Shown: positions 1 through 13,379 of the stretch, piece after piece
How positions within the stretch are numbered: the first letter of the stretch is position 1
Layout of the letters: each line of letters begins with the position of its first letter
DNA from: Plasmodium malariae
Lineage: Eukaryota > Apicomplexa > Aconoidasida > Haemosporida > Plasmodiidae
DNA length: 64,000 nucleotides
Assembly (NCBI RefSeq): GCF_900090045.1
Contig: NC_041784.1
Span: forward strand, 1-64,000
Direction: 5' to 3'
The notes under the pieces: generated by a model
Database searches by the model: none
What the model saw: only the letters and a program-made list of their open reading frames with translations
What the model was told of the DNA's origin: nothing
Program-made: the position numbers and the translations under genes

Positions 1-1297
1 TTATATAAATGTATTACACCTTTAATAGCTCGTACATTCAAGGTTTTACCGATAATGTGTAATACATTTTTGTGTCTTCAATATTTTTGTCTACATAAAA
101 ATAAAAACTTCTTTATATTTAACAGGTGAAAATTTAGTATATAACATTTGAATAATTCACAATATTTAAATATTCATGATAAAAATATTAGATTTTTTCA
201 TTTATCCTCTTACAAATAAAACACTGATATGTTCACAAAATAATATGTATCTTTATTATTATTTCAAGTGAATAAAATTTCATGATTTTATTCGTGAGCT
301 TTTTATATTATTATGTTTTTAAGTTATATTTATTTCTTTATTGCATTTTACTTATTTGCTCCAATATATTTTAATAATATGTACAATATTTTCACAGATT
401 ATATATATTAACATAAGTATATATAAGTTATTGGGAAAAAAAATATAATGTCTTTTTAATTTTATTATCATAATATATTTAATCATCGTAAAATTATTTT
501 TCTCTTAAATATTTTTTCTATTTATATATATTTTTATTAAATTATAAACTCTTTAAGAGATCATGCTTTTTCGATACAATATTTTTATTTTATACTGTAA
601 TTATTCAAATCCTTATAAAATGATTAGTAAAAATAAATGATACTTAAATGTACTCATTTTCAGATGATAATTTCCTTTGTATCAAAACATCCATCTGTTC
701 TGTTGTATAAACTTTCATAAAAAAAAAAATAACTTTTATGCATTATTTTAATGAACAAAATATGTATATCTATTCCACAAAATACATTCACTTCGTTTTA
801 TTAATTAGAAACAAGGCGCGTATGTTTTCAATTTAAAATTAAAAAATTTTTTTAATTGAATTAACAAAAAATAATCTTAGAGGAGAATTATATAATAATT
901 AAATAGCACCATTCCTCATAGCACAAATATTTATTATCATAAGACCTGAATAAAGTTCTATTAATTCCCCTATTATATATACTATTTTTAACTCATATTT
1001 ATTTTGCATAAAATTATATTGAAATATAAACATATCTATATAATATAATAAAATATATTTATGCTTAAAATATAACTTAGTACACATAATGAAAAATATT
1101 AAAACATTCATATTCAAAAAGAAACTAAAAATATATTTTTTGAGTTCATATATAAAAATGTCCATGATTATGTGCATGCAAATACATAATTTTGTAATTA
1201 TAGATATTTGTATTAAGTATTTGACTAAATATATAACACACATTAGTTCACATATAATAGTTTTTTAAAAAAAGAAATATATTGAAGATTATAAGTT
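1..1297. other. AT-rich intergenic sequence, 3' flank of the first fam-l pseudogene
   Basis: I see no supportable gene here. An open frame of 114 codons on the minus strand (899-1243) is only I/Y/K/F/M-rich sequence without any family motif, so I treat it as chance. Positions 1088-1135 carry the element with core aaaacattcatatt that recurs 150-200 bp beyond the stop of other fam-l/fam-m genes in this window. Confidence 0.6.
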
Positions 1298-2240
1298 TTA
1301 CCTTTTCTTGAACTTAATTTTATCATATTTTTTAAATTTCTTACAGTAATAAAAAAACGCTGATATAAATGTGACACCTAATATGAAGAAAGGTATAATA
1401 TATATTAGAATACCATACAAATTATATAATATATTATTTTTTCTCTCAAATAAAGGTTCCAAGAACCATTTTAAAGATTCCTACGTAGCTTCTAAAGACG
1501 TCTTCAACTGCTCAAAAGGACCCTATAATTTAAGAACACTAAAAAATCCTTTATTTATTGCCTTTTCCAAGGAGATATCTATTATGATTGTCATCGATAG
1601 CAACAAGAATATTATTAAAGTTGAAGCAATCCGTAGTCCGTATTTTTTACGTATAATTTGTTTGTAAGTTTTATTACTAATTCTTTTGTTGTTTTTAAGG
1701 AAATATGCATAATCAAGTTGTTTGAATATTTTTTTTTCTAAATTAGAATATATTTTTATTTCAAGCATACAAGATTTATTTATCACTGGTTGTCTATCTT
1801 CTTCTGTATTTATTAATGAACTTTCTCTTAATTGTTTACTTCTTGCATTTACCCCTTTTTCATTATTAAATATATCTTTTTTTTTGTTCATTCCATTAAT
1901 TCGTATCATTTTTTTTTAGTACAAAAAAATATTAATCCTTATTCTTTTCACATTTTGCAAGTAATTTATAAGTTATTGGGACTAATTTTTTATGAAGACT
2001 GTGTTGCTCAAGCAAAGACTTATTTAAACTCCACTAAAAAAAAAGTAAATATATATTATAATAAAAAAAATAATTTCATCTCAAATATAGTATTAATAAA
2101 AAAAAAAAAAAAAATTGTAGTATTCTATATATCCTTAAATAATATTATCATACAATATCACAATTATAATGGCACTCCAAGATGAAAGGATAAATCCAAC
2201 AAAATTTAATAAGTAAGGATGTCTTATTTTTCTGTTTCAT
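1298..2240 (-). pseudogene. fam-l: fam-l exported protein pseudogene
   Basis: This is a two-exon fam-l gene broken by stops and a frameshift. Exon 1 is 2154-2240 (29 codons, start MKQKNK, hydrophobic, ending HYNCDI) with donor GTATGA. The intron runs to an acceptor after nine T residues, and exon 2 starts at 2033. Exon 2 opens in phase 0 and reaches KLLAK, a PEXEL-like site whose Arg is replaced by Lys; a TAA follows KNKD and the frame then shifts. The long frame at 1523-1909 holds the family signature NLEKKIFKQLDY and the first membrane span. An in-frame TAG lies at 1523-1525 and another at 1481-1483, after which the same frame runs through the second membrane span to KIKFKKR and the normal family stop at 1298. 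With at least three stops and one frameshift it is very unlikely to give a full product. Family membership is firm; the exact site of the shift is approximate. Confidence 0.85.
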
Positions 2241-2763
2241 GATGTAGTTATTTAATGATCCAACATAATCAAAACAGAAAAAATTAATCTTATTTTAATA
2301 CACTTCAAATGATAGAATAAAATATTTAAAAAAATAATTTCTTCTTATTAGCGCTTCCTATATACATAATAAATATACATATATATAAAGTACATCAAAA
2401 TAACTACAACGAAAAATAAATTTTTAAATGTATTATATAATATTTATCTTAGTTTTAATTAAATGAAAAATAACTTTTCTTAATATAATTTAATTTATAA
2501 ATACATAAAATATATAAATTAATTATTTAATAATGTGCATGAATTATGTAGTATTTTATTGTTTTTCAGAATAAATTATGAAATAAATATGTAAGTACTT
2601 ATCAGGTTTAAATATTCTTTTTTATACATTACTGAATGTAGAGAATATAAACGTAATATATTCCTCTATATATTAAAATAATAATTACTAATATTATGAA
2701 GGTTATACAGTAAATATTTCATATTTCATTAATATTTATTTAGAAAACACTACTGGTATTAAT

Positions 2764-5700
2764 AAAATATTAATTATTACAATGATACAATAATAGTAAT
2801 TACGAAAAACAAAAAAACAAATTACACACGTTAATTATGACAAATACATTAAATTCTCCTTATGTAAATAGAGTTTCTTATTATATACAATTTTTTTAAA
2901 AAGAGGAATTTATGTCGAACTACATAATCTATGAAGAAACATATATTCTATAAAATAAAGAGTAATTTTTTATGTTGGTGCCATAATTTTTCAGTATTAC
3001 ACTTTTAAAAATAGGTTTAACTTGTACTATTGTTTCTTAATTTAAAAACTGTGTATTCATTTACATAATTTTTTAATTTTTCCTCTAAATTAATTATATA
3101 TATTCAAAAATAAAAATTAATGAAGTAAAAAAAAAAAAAAAAAAAAAAAGAGAGATTAAAGGTAAAACCGGTATAAAAATATAACATATAAATTCATTAA
3201 GTTAAAAACATGTAAATGGAAATAAATTTACAAATAAGAATAATATATACAAGATATAATTTATATATAACAAATGAAAAAGAATAACAATATATTCGAT
3301 AAATATATATGATTTAGTAATTATCTATTTGTAAATTTAGAACTAATATATTATCTATTATTTACACTACATAAAACACATAATACTAAAAACAAAATTT
3401 GCAGATGTTTCATAATAAATCGACATTAATACATAAATAAATAATATTCTACTAAATATATTTTTTAAAGAATAAATACATTATTTCAAAATTTTTATAT
3501 TTTGCTTATTTTATGGTGAAGAGAATGATAACTGTAAAATTGTTTTATATATACCGAATATTATTTTAATCATGTGAAATATAACATAATAATGAAGCTC
3601 TGAAGGAATACCATTTTCCAAGCGTATAATTAAAAGGATTAAACATGAGAAGAGACAGATAAAATTTATAAAACTATTATTAAAATAAAAAAATTAACAT
3701 TATTATATTTTACTTTTTAATATACATATTATATTATACATTCAATATTTATGAAAACTCTTATTCAATTTCTTCTATTTTTTATCATAATTTGTCCGTT
3801 TTAGTTTTTTATGACACCTTATATTACTATATAAATTATATATTAAACATTTTTAATATATAAAAAAACATAAAAAATAAAATAAATATAATGTATACGA
3901 AAATTATATAGTAAAAATCTTCTAACAATTTAGCAATACGTGTGTTTTTTCAGTTTTAGCAACAATGATTTTTTTTTAAACATACTTTTTTTCTCTATTT
4001 TTTAAAAAAAAATAAATAATTGACTATAACATTTATACTTTTATTTTAATTAAGAAATCATATTCATATTGTTTAATTTCTTTGTAGAACATTAAATTTC
4101 TTCCCCATTAATTATATATACAACACGTATATCTTGTTATATATATATTGATAAAGTTTACACGCTTTTAAAATTATGATGTTATATATTTAATACATAA
4201 AAATAAAACTAGTTATATATAAGGTAATATTAAATTTAAAAATATTATTATCTTATTTATACTAGCGACGCAGTAAAATACTTACAAAATATGATATATT
4301 TATTTTCACGTTAAATTGTTATAGAATGTAATGTATCATATATATCGTTACAACTATAATTTATTTTTGTATATATATTTTTTTAGCTTTTTAAAAAGGA
4401 AACATGGTTTAGAAATGTTCCCATTTTTTAAATCCTTTATATAAAATATTTGTTTTACTATTTCTACAAAGTACTTATTCTATTATCAATACATACATTC
4501 TGAAATATATGGTTAATTATATAATAATTTATAAACAAATATATTGTTCAAAATAACAATCATTTTCTAAAAAATTGCAAATCTTTAAATATGAATATTG
4601 TGCCCATAAAAATTATATGAATATGTACAAAAGTTGACTATACATAAATTTTGTCAAAGATATTCTTGAACTTCTCAATCTCAATGAATTTTAGTTAATA
4701 TAAAAACTTCACTCCTGAAGTTATTCACACAAGTAGCACATTCTAATAATACTCAGAAATATTTTATCTAATATTTTCCAGTAATTATATTAACATTTAT
4801 TGTATTTCTTTACATATTTTTTCTTTTTCTCAGACCATAAATTATTTCAATTTAAAATAATAATGCTCTTCTACAGGCTCTTTTATTACGAAAATAATCT
4901 ACTTCCGTAATAATTTTTCATAAGAAAATATGTATTTTTTAATACTATTTTGCTCCATTTGGAGAATGATATTGACTTAAATTGAAAAAAATATAAAAAT
5001 TTGTAAATAACTAGATCAATACAATATTCAGTTAAATAGTCATTATTCTAAAAATTACCATATATACATAAATTACAAGACATACTAAATACCGCATCGT
5101 ACTCTAAATAATTCTAATCTATAACTCTTCAATTATAATAGTCATTGAAAATATAAAATAAATAATTATACATGTTAATTGAAATGTATTTTAAAAAAAA
5201 TACAAAAAAAACAAAAATTATAGAATAAATATTTATAATAATAACATTGCAAAATATTAAGATACAGCTGAGTATTATTCTGAGAGAATTATTAAAAGTT
5301 CTTATGTAAATATTCATGTTAACTATTTAATTGAGGTAAAATAAACAATCTAAATTTAAATAATAATTCTTTTGTGGAAATTTTGTTTTTCCGTTAAGAA
5401 AAAATATTATGGATTTAAAATATATTAATATTAATTAATAATATTAATGTTATTACTCAACCTTAAAGTAGTTAGGATATATGATATTTTTTTATGGCAA
5501 ATTCATCCATATAATTTATGTAGGGGCAATAGGATAAATGAACATGTATAACACTATCACTAAGAACAGTGAAAAATATTTTTTGTGTAGTCTGATTATA
5601 TATAATAATAAAAATACATTATATACTAATGTAGAATTAATACATATATAATAATTTTGATATTGCCATTACTAAATAGACAGATATTTGATAAAATATG

Positions 5701-6360
5701 GAATCATATTTTGAAATATAAGTGCTAGAGTCAGAGAATTTAATACTAAACATATTATATATAGAATGAAAACATCTAATCTAATAGAGTTAAGCGATAT
5801 TAAATAAATATAACAATAATATCAACTATTTTACATTACTATAATATCTATAAATATAATTAACTTCGTTTTCATTCTAATCAAATATAAAACAAATTTT
5901 TTTTTGAAGTATTATGCGATTCTAAATTTATCTATATAACTAAAACAAAAATAAAAATATATTTATCATCAGAATATATTTTATTATTTTAATTTGAATA
6001 TATTTTACTAAGAACTTATTCTCTATTATAATATATAGATAATTATTAAGTCAAGTATGAAATAATATAAGCTACCATTTAAATATGTAAGTACCATACT
6101 TTAATAATGTATGCAACAGCTCTTACTTTAGGCATTTATACATATTAAATAAAAAAAAAGAAAAAAAAAATCTGTTATTTAAAGAGCTATATTTTCTTAA
6201 ATATACGTACATTTAATTATACTTTTTTTTGTTCTATATTACTTTTTATTGTTCTAATATTTCTATTTATATTATGTTAAAAATATACATACTGAACATA
6301 TCAATTTTAATATTATATATTATATTCTTTATAAATAAACAAATAAATAAATATATAATA
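2764..6360. repeat. duplicated 5' flank, copy 1
   Basis: Matches to copy 2 appear in the same order over about 3.6 kb. The string aaaatattaattattac at 2764 recurs at 18016 and, with one change, at 29849. A C/T-rich stretch near 4770-4870 pairs with 19990-20090. The pair agtgctagagtcag near 5720 and agtgctggaactat near 20940 match, as do catactgaacatatc near 6290 and catactaaacatatc near 21510. Similarity is patchy and judged by eye. The block lies upstream of the fam-l pseudogene at 1.3-2.2 kb and probably duplicated together with such a gene. Confidence 0.6.
3127..3149. repeat. poly-A tract, 23 A
   Basis: This is the longest uninterrupted homopolymer in the window. It lies in the 5' flank of the fam-l pseudogene, and its length is likely to vary between strains or be mis-called in assembly. 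Confidence 0.95.
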
Positions 6361-7199
6361 TATTTATTATGCTGAAAAAAGATTCAGTACAACGTATGAA
6401 TTGTTATAAATTTTGAATCACGTTTAAATAAAGGTAATGTTTATATTGCTGCATCAAGCTATAATATTCATAACATATTAAAAAAAAAATAATAAAAAGT
6501 ACTTTAAAAAAAATAAAATTTTACCCATATACATAATGTTGTAAATAAATAAAATATTTAATATAAATACAATATAATACTTGTTCCTTTTTTATTTTTT
6601 TTCTTCGCATTTTAATTTTAACAAATATAATTTATCACAAGAATATTTTGTTAACATAGTTTTAAAAAATATTTCTCTTTATTTCATGGGCTAGTTTTTC
6701 TGAGGATCTTCGTATTGAATTAAAAAATATAAAATTATTAACAAAAACGAAATAAATTTATTAAATGAAAAAAAAAAAATCTTAAAATAAAAACTTTATT
6801 AAAAAAATTGAAAGAATATATATTTTTTATTTATAACTATATTTAAACTTTTATCATTATTTCCCCCCTTAGAATTAAATAGAATTAAAATGTTAATTTA
6901 TTATACAACAAATTTAACATTGTTGTTTTCAAATGATATATATCAAATGTGTCATATAATAAGGATATTTATAAATGAAAAAAAACGGAAAAAATTATTT
7001 TATTTAAAGAATTTAAATGAACATACATTTATCCATGCATTAATAATTCATAAATATGTTCTTATGAAGCACTATTTTAAAATTATTTTGTCCATATTAA
7101 TACCCTCATAAATATATAACATACAAAAGGGGCAATCGTATGGATATATTAAAATAAAGAACATATACAAAATTACTTTATAACTATAATTTTTTAACG

Positions 7200-7762
7200 A
7201 AAGTGAATTTTAATACTAACAAATAGAATTTACATTTTATTAATTCCATTTTATATGCATTATACAAAAAGGAAGAATACGACAAACGCACCCATAAATA
7301 TAGTAACAAGCAACATAGAAATATTCATATAATCAGAAAAATTGAAAGGTAATTCTTTTCTTTAGGATTATTATGGAATTACACTTTTATACTCACTAGG
7401 GAACTTATTATCTGTATATTCAAATACATGTTAAATTTTTTGAAAGGTAGGATCTTGTTTTTCAATAAGTAAAAGTTTTAGGCAGCACACTAATTTTTGA
7501 ATTAGGAATTTCATAATATTCACTTATTATAACTATTCCATATAAATATATATTTCCTAGGATTATACGAACAGTCCTAGTTTTATTTATTAATTTAGTC
7601 TTAACATTCCTCTGATTATATTTAACATCACACTCAAAATATTTGAACAAAAAATTGGCATTATAGAAATTATTTCATATTATTGAAACATTGTCATGTT
7701 CATATAAAAAGGATAAATGCAAGAATTTTCGTAAATAGAAGATATTTATTTTTATTTTTCAT
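7200..7762 (-). pseudogene. degenerate exported-protein gene relic
   Basis: A worn two-exon exported-protein gene is suggested. Reading down from 7762, 29 codons (7676-7762) match the first exon of the fam-l class in length and pattern: MKNKNKYLLFTKILAFILFI, then two TGA codons, ending NNM. The GT donor is lost (AAATAA follows). Further on, 7462-7650 is open and contains TRTVRIILGN, which could be an altered PEXEL region. A hydrophobic stretch beginning MNISMLLVTIFMG, a possible membrane span, lies around 7240-7310 after several stops. The intron is shorter than in its relatives or partly deleted. I am fairly sure that exon 1 is real ancestry; the family assignment of the rest is weak. Confidence 0.45.
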
Positions 7763-9118
7763 ATTCATTTATAGTAATCATAAATTTAATAGAGAATAAA
7801 TATCTCATCTTATTGTCCGTAGTACTAATAAATATAAAGATGTTATTTTGTTTGTTAAATAATTTTAATAGTAGTTTTTAACTTTTCCTTAATAATTTAT
7901 TATTCTATATATATTTTATACATTGTGAAATATGTAATGAGGTACATAACAAAAAAAATTATAAAAGGAATAATGTTACATTTCCTGAATTATTTATTTT
8001 TGTAATTCAAAGTATAAATATTTTCAAGATAATTAATCTATAAAAAACTTTTATTTGGTTAACCTTCAAATTCAGCATATTTTTAATTATTTATTTTTTA
8101 TAAACAAATAATTTCATTAACAAAATATTGCTTTAATTTAAGCGTTAAATATATAAGATTTAAAAAAGATATATTTTTTTACAGATTAAAAAATTATTTT
8201 TAAAATTCAAAATGTATAGAACTTATTTTTTTTGTATTTAAGTACACAAATAAATATAGATTTCTCTTGCTTATAACTATGAAGTTTATACTTTTATTTT
8301 AAAAAAAAAAATTAATCTCAAAATTAATCAGTAATATAAGATAAAAGAATAAGATAATACAGAAAGTGTAACAATATTAAAACACTAATAATAAGCTCTA
8401 AACTCTATTTATAAAGAATATTACCCTATTATACATTTATATCTTCTCATTTATATGATACAAAAAAAAATAAAATATATATAAAAAAATTTTAAAAAAT
8501 AAATATTTGTCACAATATTTTATACTAAAGATTATTTTTCCTAATAAATATTTTTATTTCCTCCGTTATTAAAATATATATATATATATATATAACAAGA
8601 TATTTTCAAGTCGTTTTGGCTTTAACAAAATAGGACACATTTATTTTTAATTTTAAACCAATAATAAATTTTTTTATTTACTCAAAATATAATAATTTAA
8701 GGTTCCAAGAGAGATTAAAAACTAATTAATACTATATTTTGCAAAATATAATATGTAATTCAGCAAATGTTATCATTAAAATTAGATATATTAAGCTTTC
8801 ATATATTAATTTTAAGGCATATATGTATCTTTCAAACAAATATTAATAAATATAGAAATAAATATATGATCCATAGTATTCAACAAATCTATGAAAATTA
8901 CTTCAAATTCAAAGTGAAAAACATGAAAACATTTATATTAACCAAAAAATTAAAAGTGCACATTTTTATTGGGACTAATCAAAAAGGGCGCTCATATGAA
9001 GGACTTATAGTTTATGTAAATAATGTTATTTTTATTAAATAAAAAACTAAGAAAAAAAATAGGTATTAGCTCATATTGACTATTTCCTTAAAAATGGAAA
9101 CATTTAATACCATTTAAG
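7763..9118. other. intergenic, 3' flank of the fam-l gene
   Basis: No gene is supported. It holds a (TA)10 microsatellite at 8575-8594 and, at about 8925-8960, a version of the downstream element shared by fam-l genes. The plus-strand frame of 91 codons at 8767-9042 overlaps that element and looks like chance. Confidence 0.55.
8575..8594. repeat. (TA)10 microsatellite
   Basis: Ten perfect TA units in intergenic sequence. Confidence 0.9.
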
Positions 9119-10066
9119 TTACCTTTTCCTAAATTTAATTTTTTCATATTTTTTAACCTTCTTATGGTAATAAAACAACATCAATATAAAAATAACTCCT
9201 ATAATAAATGGAACTAAAAAATATAGTATAATACTAAAAAATGATCTATTAAAAATAGTATACATTTTTTTATTATTTACTACATCTACACCTATCCACT
9301 TTAAATTGTTATTCATTATCCAACTACGCAAGGGTTTTCCCCACTTTGTACCAAGAGTGCACATTAAAACCTTAAACAAACCTTTAACAAGTCCACAATT
9401 AAAAATATAATCTAATAAGAGTGACAATAACAAAAAATACACAAAAAATAAAGGTAAAGCTAGTCGTAATCGGAATTTTTTAAGTATTACTTTTTTGTAA
9501 GTTTTATCACTAATAGTCCTGTTTCTTTTGAGAAAATCAATGTAATCAAGTTCTTTGAATATTTTTTTTTCAAGGTGGGAATATTTTTTTGTTTCAAATA
9601 TATAAGATTTTTTTTTATTATCATGTTTGTAGTATACCTTATTCTTTGATGAACTACCATTTGACTGTTTGTTTGTTTCTTTATACCTCTTATTATTGTT
9701 ATATATATTTTTTTTTTCGTTCACTCCATAATTTGATAGCTCTCCTTTTAAACCTAAATTATTTGAATAGTTATCCTTCTTACAGTGTGCTAGTAATCGA
9801 TAATTTCTTGTTACTAATATTCTACTAGGGATGCAGTTCTTATTTAAATATTTCTTAAGTGTAAGCTAAAAAAAATGTGTTTATATATGTTTCTTGAAGA
9901 ATAAACAATTTCAAGCAAAAAAAATTTATTAATACAAATATAAATTGACAAATGAGACTAGTATATATTTAAATAAATAATAATATTATATTACATCATA
10001 ATAGAAATGATATATCCAAGTTAAAAGTGTAAACGTACTAATATTCATAAAAAATAGTATCTTCAT
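9119..10066 (-). CDS. fam-l: fam-l exported protein, two exons
   Basis: Predicted 272 aa. Exon 1 is 9995-10066 (24 codons, start MKILFFMNIS, hydrophobic, signal or anchor); the intron 9866-9994 has donor GTAATA and an acceptor after a T run; exon 2 is 9119-9865, ending at TAA. Exon 2 is open in phase 0 from the acceptor. The PEXEL-like site RNYRLLAH has Arg near residue 47, but His replaces the usual acidic or Gln residue at position five. The signature HLEKKIFKELDY and a basic stretch precede membrane spans near 159-178 and 234-256, and the tail ends EKIKFRKR as in its relatives. Oddity: the codons that should read ATG GAA, at the place where family members start, are TTG TAA here, so the protein must start at the next in-frame ATG and loses about four residues. 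It may be functional or at an early stage of decay. Expected to be exported to the red cell; the molecular role is unknown. Confidence 0.85.
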
Positions 10067-13000
10067 ATTTTGTTACAATATAGAGATCATAAATATTATA
10101 ATACATTCAGTAACGAAAAATTTGACAACAATGTAATATTCTTTAATAATAAAGAAATCATAAATATTCTTTTAATTTTTTCTTTTATTATTTTTCGTGA
10201 ATTCATGATAAAACATATACAATTAAAATGTCCATAACGATGGAAGAAAAAAAAAAAACTTTAAAAATCTATTATAATATTTTTAATAGAATGTTGTATA
10301 AAAAAAATTAAATTTTAATAAAAATATTACAATTCGAATTCAATCATAAATATTCAAAATACATAATTTAATATAGTACTGTTATTAAATAATTTGTTTG
10401 TTTAAACTATTTTAAAATAAAAAAAAATATACGCTTTATCAACATTTTTATGTATTGAGTTTATATAGATTATAGAAGATAGAAGATATGTATAAATAAT
10501 TATTCCATATATTAAGAGAACAATAATTCGTTTTAATGATTTTTTTTTATTAACTTTATTTCTATGAATATTATATTCTAGAAAAATTGATTATTTCTAA
10601 TAAGATACTCTTATAGCATTATAATAGTAGAAAAAAAAATAATTTAAACAATATTTTTTATTACGATAATTATAACACAAGCTTTAATTATATCTTAAAC
10701 CTTTATAATATTTTAAAGTGTATAAAACGTTTAATAAAATTAATTTATATTATATTATTTAATCTATAAAGGCTTATGTATTCTAAAGGTAAATAAAGAT
10801 GATTCTTTATTTTTGTGCCATAATTTTTGAAAGTAAAATTTTTAATTAATTTTAAGTTAAACACTTTTTAAAAAAAACATATTTATATTCATGTGCTCAA
10901 TTTTTTATTTTGTTTTTAATTAATTACATATATTTTAATGAAACAGTAATATCATAAAAAAAAATATTTTCATTGTGGAATTATTCCATATATCCATGTA
11001 TATATATATAATTTACATGGATTAAATATTTTAATAAATTATAATAATACATTGTATTAACAAAAACATAAATAAATAATAAAAATAATTGATTTTTTTA
11101 TTAAAATTCTTATTATAAATATTTCTAATTTCTCCATGTACAATTATATACATGCTAGTTTCATTTTCCCTTAATCTTGGATATACCTTTACATAGAAAA
11201 TTACGCATACATTAATTAATATAAAAAAAATAATTTTTTAAGTTTAATAATGTAAGATTAAAATAATCATTAATATTATGTTATAATTTTTATTTGAATC
11301 TGCAATAAATCAAACATAATAAATGACTTTTATTAGAAAATATAGTGCACGAAAAATCGTATATATTACAGTTATTTATTTAATAGAAAAAAAAAACTAT
11401 TTCGAAATACATCTAAATATAGGATTTGTCTAAAGAAAAAAAGTTTATTATATAGATATTTTATACTACTATATATTAAGAATGTAATTATGAATTTTAT
11501 TGATCTTATATTATTTGTACATATAATATAAAAAAAATGCGTTTCATAAAAATCTATACATAAATTTATTTAACCATAATAATAAATTAAAATAATGATA
11601 TTTAAAAAAATATTTCTATTTACTAATTATAGGATATTTCATAATATCTAAAAAAAAATTTATCAGTAAGTTATAGTAAGCGATTTGACCAGAAAATTCT
11701 AAGTTATTACATTAAATATGAAAATTTTTATATTCTAAAAAGATTATCTATATTAACACTCTATTTATATATCAAATATATATTCTATTATAAAGTTCAT
11801 ATAATTGAAATACAATTATTTAAAACTACTAAATATATTAATAAATTTACAATACACTATTTTATTATATATTATTCATATAAATAATTAATATATATGT
11901 ATATGAGTACAAAATCAAACAAGCTACGATCTTATATTTTTGGTATAACTATTAGATAACATGATAATAAATTGTATATAATTTATGTTTGTATATATTC
12001 ACAAATAAGTAGGTATAAATATTTTTCTTTAAATAATATAACAGGAAAATAATAATAATATCTAAATACATTTATTTATTAATTTTTACAATGAATATTT
12101 TATAAAATTTATAATTTTTTTATAAAAATATATATATATATACAACATATAACATATATTTATATAACTAAAATTAAATTAAAATGAAACATATATGAAT
12201 AAATTATTTTATATTAAAAATATAATTATTAATAAACACTTTGTAAACCCTATTATTTTTATTGTGCTTCGTTTATAACAAAGTGACTAGGAATAATAAA
12301 ATTATCAGCTATAGAAAAAATTAATGTAAGATTATATGTAAAATCACATAATACATTTTCCTATAAGGAAAAACTAAATAAACTAAAAAAAATAAAGAAA
12401 ATTATTTAATTAAAAACAATTTTTTAATTAAAAAAAATAATTAAAGAAGAATTAGACTACTTATTTTTAAAATGAATTAATTTTTATATGAAGCGACTAT
12501 CTCATTTAAAAGGATTCTTATTATTCTTTGAAATTTCTATTATCTTGTTCTACCATGACTAGATTAGTTTAATTATCACTTAGTAAATATTTTAGGGATT
12601 TCATTAAATTATAGAGACATCAAAAAACAGTTTCATTTTGTTTTTATAATGTATATGATTTTTTCTATGTTATGAACCTATACAATAAAAGAATTTGTTA
12701 TTTTATATATTCTTATTAATCTTATAACATTTTTCTATTTACCTGTAAATTTTATATAATATTCATTCCTGAAGTTTTATAAATTTGTTTGTATATTATT
12801 ATATTATTGTATTATTTTTTTATTTCCTACATGATTATAATAATATATAGAAATAATTTTTTTCAAGCATATATTTTTTTTTTAAAATAACAAAATAAAA
12901 TAAATAAGTCCTATAAATTTTTTATTACCTAATTCTTTTAATTTTTAGTAATATTTTATTATAACGTTACACTTCACTACATAATCTAATTATTCTATTA

Positions 13001-13379
13001 CTAATGGATATACTAATTTATTCATTCAAAATTATATATTTTAATTCATGAATTAATTTTACAAACTTATGCATATAAGTATGTATTTCTTTTTAATGCT
13101 TTAATTTCCTTATATATATGAATCTTATATTCATATATTTCAAATTGATCACATACTAACATAAGATCTTCAAAACATGCAATATTTATGTATGTTCAAG
13201 TGAAAATATATAAGTTAAATAATAGTAATGTAAGGAGAATTTAATTTTCATCTTTCATTTTATATCATGTTACATAAGGTTGTTAATTTTTTGAAAATAT
13301 CATTTATTAAAATATTATTTATAAATTATATTATACTGTAGTTTACATTTCTTGCGTATATTTATTGATTTATTTTTTA
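10067..13379. other. intergenic, 5' flank of the fam-l gene
   Basis: No gene seen. At 10811-10839, tttttgtgccataatttttg matches upstream sequence of the fam-l loci at 1.3 kb (near 2976) and 28.3 kb (near 30050), showing that this flank shares ancestry with theirs. The remainder is low-complexity A/T sequence without usable frames. Confidence 0.5.

Larger units (their letters stand above)
2241..7199. other. long AT-rich intergenic stretch with duplicated 5' flank
   Basis: I find no gene in these 5 kb. Most of the stretch (about 2764-6360) is a diverged copy of sequence at about 18.0-21.6 kb, and its first part is also copied at 29.8-31.2 kb. It contains the longest homopolymer of the window. 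Small frames at 5129-5317 and 6890-7111 have no recognisable motif. Confidence 0.6.

Noticed and set aside
899..1243. 114-codon minus-strand frame
   Set aside because: Low-complexity I/Y/K/F/M composition, no signal-PEXEL pattern, no partner exon, and it overlaps the downstream element of the fam-l pseudogene.
8767..9042. 91-codon plus-strand frame
   Set aside because: It lies in the 3' flank of the fam-l gene on the opposite strand, has no motif, and its composition is that of surrounding DNA.
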